DNA of 64,000 nucleotides, from assembly GCA_037953745.1 (NCBI GenBank), contig JBAKBP010006620.1, positions 1-64,000 of the forward strand, in the 5' to 3' direction. Of the stretch, positions 62,360 to 64,000 are shown one piece after another. The notes below the pieces were generated by a model. That model had not been told where the DNA came from. It was given only the letters and a program-made list of their open reading frames with translations, and did not search any database. The position numbers and the translations under genes are program-made. Each line of letters starts with the position of its first letter. Positions within the stretch are counted from its first letter, which is position 1. This DNA comes from Lithodes maja (lineage: Eukaryota; Arthropoda; Malacostraca; Decapoda; Lithodidae).

Positions 62360-64000
62360 TGACGTTAACCACTCCGTTAGAACCGCATGGCTTGTCCTAC
62401 AGTGACTCGCTAGGATCGCCAGGGCAGTGGATGTGGCTACAGTTGGTGTATTGTTGTGTGCTTTATTTCATATGAAAGCTCGTGTTATGGGCAGTCCAGA
62501 AAGGCTCTTTGTTTTCACCCATGTCAAGGCTTTATATATTTAATTGCAAAGTATATGTTTTATCATTAAGTAGTAATGATAGGATTTGAGAGAGAGAGAG
62601 AGTAGAACAGAGTGTGGGGAGGCGCGCAGTGTTTTGCTATACTCGATGACATCATAGCTGGCTGGCCTCGTGGGGATTCGTTGGAGGAGTTTTTTACCAT
62701 GCTTGGTGACGTCATGTTTGGCTAGCTTCTTTAGCATTGGCTAGAGGACTTGTTACCGCTTTTCCTACGCGGTTCGAACTAGTGCTAGTATATATACAGC
62801 TCTCTCGCTACTCTCTCCCTCAGATCTGGTTTCTAGAACGCATCCCTCTTATCCCTTTGATACCTGTCTCCCTCTCCGCACCTGAGAACCTTTTCCTCTG
62901 CCTATCTCTCATTTTCCATATCTTTCACCACCTTTTATTAATATTATACCCCCTCTGGTTAACTCTGCATAATCAGCTTCATGCTGGCCAGTTGTATTGT
63001 GCGTTAAGGTCTTATATAACCCATGTATGTTAGTTGTTAAGATAAGTTGATCACGAAGCATTGGTTGGCATTCATATTGTTCAGTACCGCTTCCTATAAT
63101 TATTAGTGTTCTGCTGGATTAGATAATGCTAGACTAGGAGTCTGATACTATAAGGTATTGTTTCCGATGAGTGCTGGCTTTAGTTAAAAGCTGCACGACA
63201 TACCTGAGAACTGGAGTTGATTGGGTAAATTCTAGTCTGTGTGCCATTGAGAGTAGAGCATGCACGAATGAGGGCTTTTTGCCTATATCATTCAGCACTG
63301 TTCTAGGCTCGGTTGTTTGTCTTTGAGGTACGCCAGGAGAACGCTTAATACTTCGGTATGAAGGTTTCTCAAGAGAGCTACCCTTCCCTATAACGTAATA
63401 TTTGATGCACAGACTTGAGATTTGCACTAGGCTATGCGGCATGCATGCGCACCAGTATCTCGTATCATTGACTCTAGCTAGACTTTATCAGTCATAGTAG
63501 ACATTAAGTATATTAAACCAATTACTCTTATTATGCATACCCGTTTATGATTACACAAGCATTTCGCAGCCTAGTTTGATGTATTGAGACACAAACGACT
63601 TAGGCTCTTTTTGTTGATAGGAATACTGCATTGTCGTGGCGATTATTATTATTGTTGTAGCGTTTAGGATATTCTTGGCTCCGACTGCATTATATATCCT
63701 GCCTTTTTGTGTGCATAGCCTGCACGAGCATTGTTCCGCTGTCTGCCTGTTTCGGTTCCATTTCCGATTCGAGCATCTTGATAGCATCTAACATTTAAAG
63801 AAGATTCCTTGTTGGTGTTGAAGGACTTTAGTGCACTTTTATTTCATGCAGGAGTGCCTGACATTTATTGTTTAAAGTAACGTAAGCTGTAACTTCCCTT
63901 ACCACCTTACTTTGCATACCATAACCAAGCACCTTCGATTATAGGTAGTAATAGACTGTTTTCACATAACATTAAGCCTAGAATAGACGCACATTTATTG
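62360..64000 (+). repeat. Gmr1-like 3' LTR, cut by window end
   Basis: Begins TGACGTTAACC and aligns to 51194-52830. Contains the TATA-like AGTATATATACAGC at about 62787-62800. Compared with the 5' copy it holds an extra AGTCCAGAAAGGCTC segment near 62491, so one of the two lost or gained about 22 bp. The right boundary is outside the window. Confidence 0.9.

Larger units (their letters stand above)
51194..64000 (+). mobile_element. Gmr1-like Ty3/gypsy element (integrase before RT), partial at right edge
   Basis: Two long LTRs (51194-56118, carrying an RTE, and 62360 to beyond 64000) surround gag, zinc knuckle, protease, integrase, RT and RNase H, in that order. Placing integrase between protease and RT is the Ty1/copia order, but the RT and RNase H are gypsy-class; this combination defines Gmr1-like elements. 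Breaks: an RTE fragment in gag, a 2-bp change at 58156, a shift near 58918, TAG 59285-59287, a shift near 61363, TAA 61804-61806, and a gap in integrase. Confidence 0.9.

Overview
The window is a eukaryotic, invertebrate repeat region with no convincing host gene. Everything protein-coding that I can name belongs to a retroelement. These include BEL/Pao and Ty3/gypsy LTR elements, Penelope-like elements (PLEs), CR1, jockey/CR1-group and RTE-like LINEs, and a polyadenylated SINE. Around them are piggyBac-like, Harbinger-like, Helitron-like and fold-back non-autonomous DNA elements and many microsatellites. The mix (Gmr1-like gypsy, PLEs, CR1 with an esterase ORF1, RTE with GATA tails, abundant microsatellites) would fit a decapod crustacean genome. 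That is an inference from element content; no host gene confirms it.

Layout. 1-10.2 kb: short non-autonomous elements, namely a TTAA-flanked piggyBac-like MITE, RTE 3' fragments, a Helitron-like element, fold-back elements, a 49-bp satellite and a LINE 3' end with an inverted 5' part. 10.2-17.7 kb: a full-length BEL/Pao element with nearly identical 784-bp LTRs but several coding breaks and a SINE in gag. 17.7-23.3 kb: a minus-strand LINE ('LINE-K') split by a 1.85-kb Harbinger-like element with 45-bp inverted ends and by a piggyBac-like element. 23.5-24.3 kb: a CR1 fragment. 25-35.3 kb: three PLE copies, two in tandem on the minus strand and one inverted, each flank carrying a hammerhead-ribozyme-like motif. 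These copies are interrupted by a CR1, a piggyBac MITE and an RTE. 35.6-46.5 kb: a decayed Ty3/gypsy pol split first by 'LINE-J' (itself carrying a SINE) and then by a CR1 (itself carrying another LINE, 'LINE-X').

46.56 kb to the window end: a non-autonomous LTR element ('LTR-A'). Its 3' LTR was hit by a second gypsy-class element with order gag-protease-integrase-RT-RNase H. Integrase before RT is the Gmr1-like arrangement, unlike ordinary Ty3/gypsy. An RTE with one stop codon sits in its 5' LTR and an RTE fragment sits at the start of its gag. Its 3' LTR runs off the window end.

The copies do not form a cellular pathway. Their relations are nesting (an insertion chronology) and parasitism, with non-autonomous elements lying beside possible autonomous donors. 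The most notable items are the Gmr1-like gene order, the PLE-borne ribozyme-like motifs, the Harbinger-like element with its roughly 270-bp-arm palindrome, the LTR-A element with a tripled primer-binding-like site, and a dispersed fold-back repeat family.
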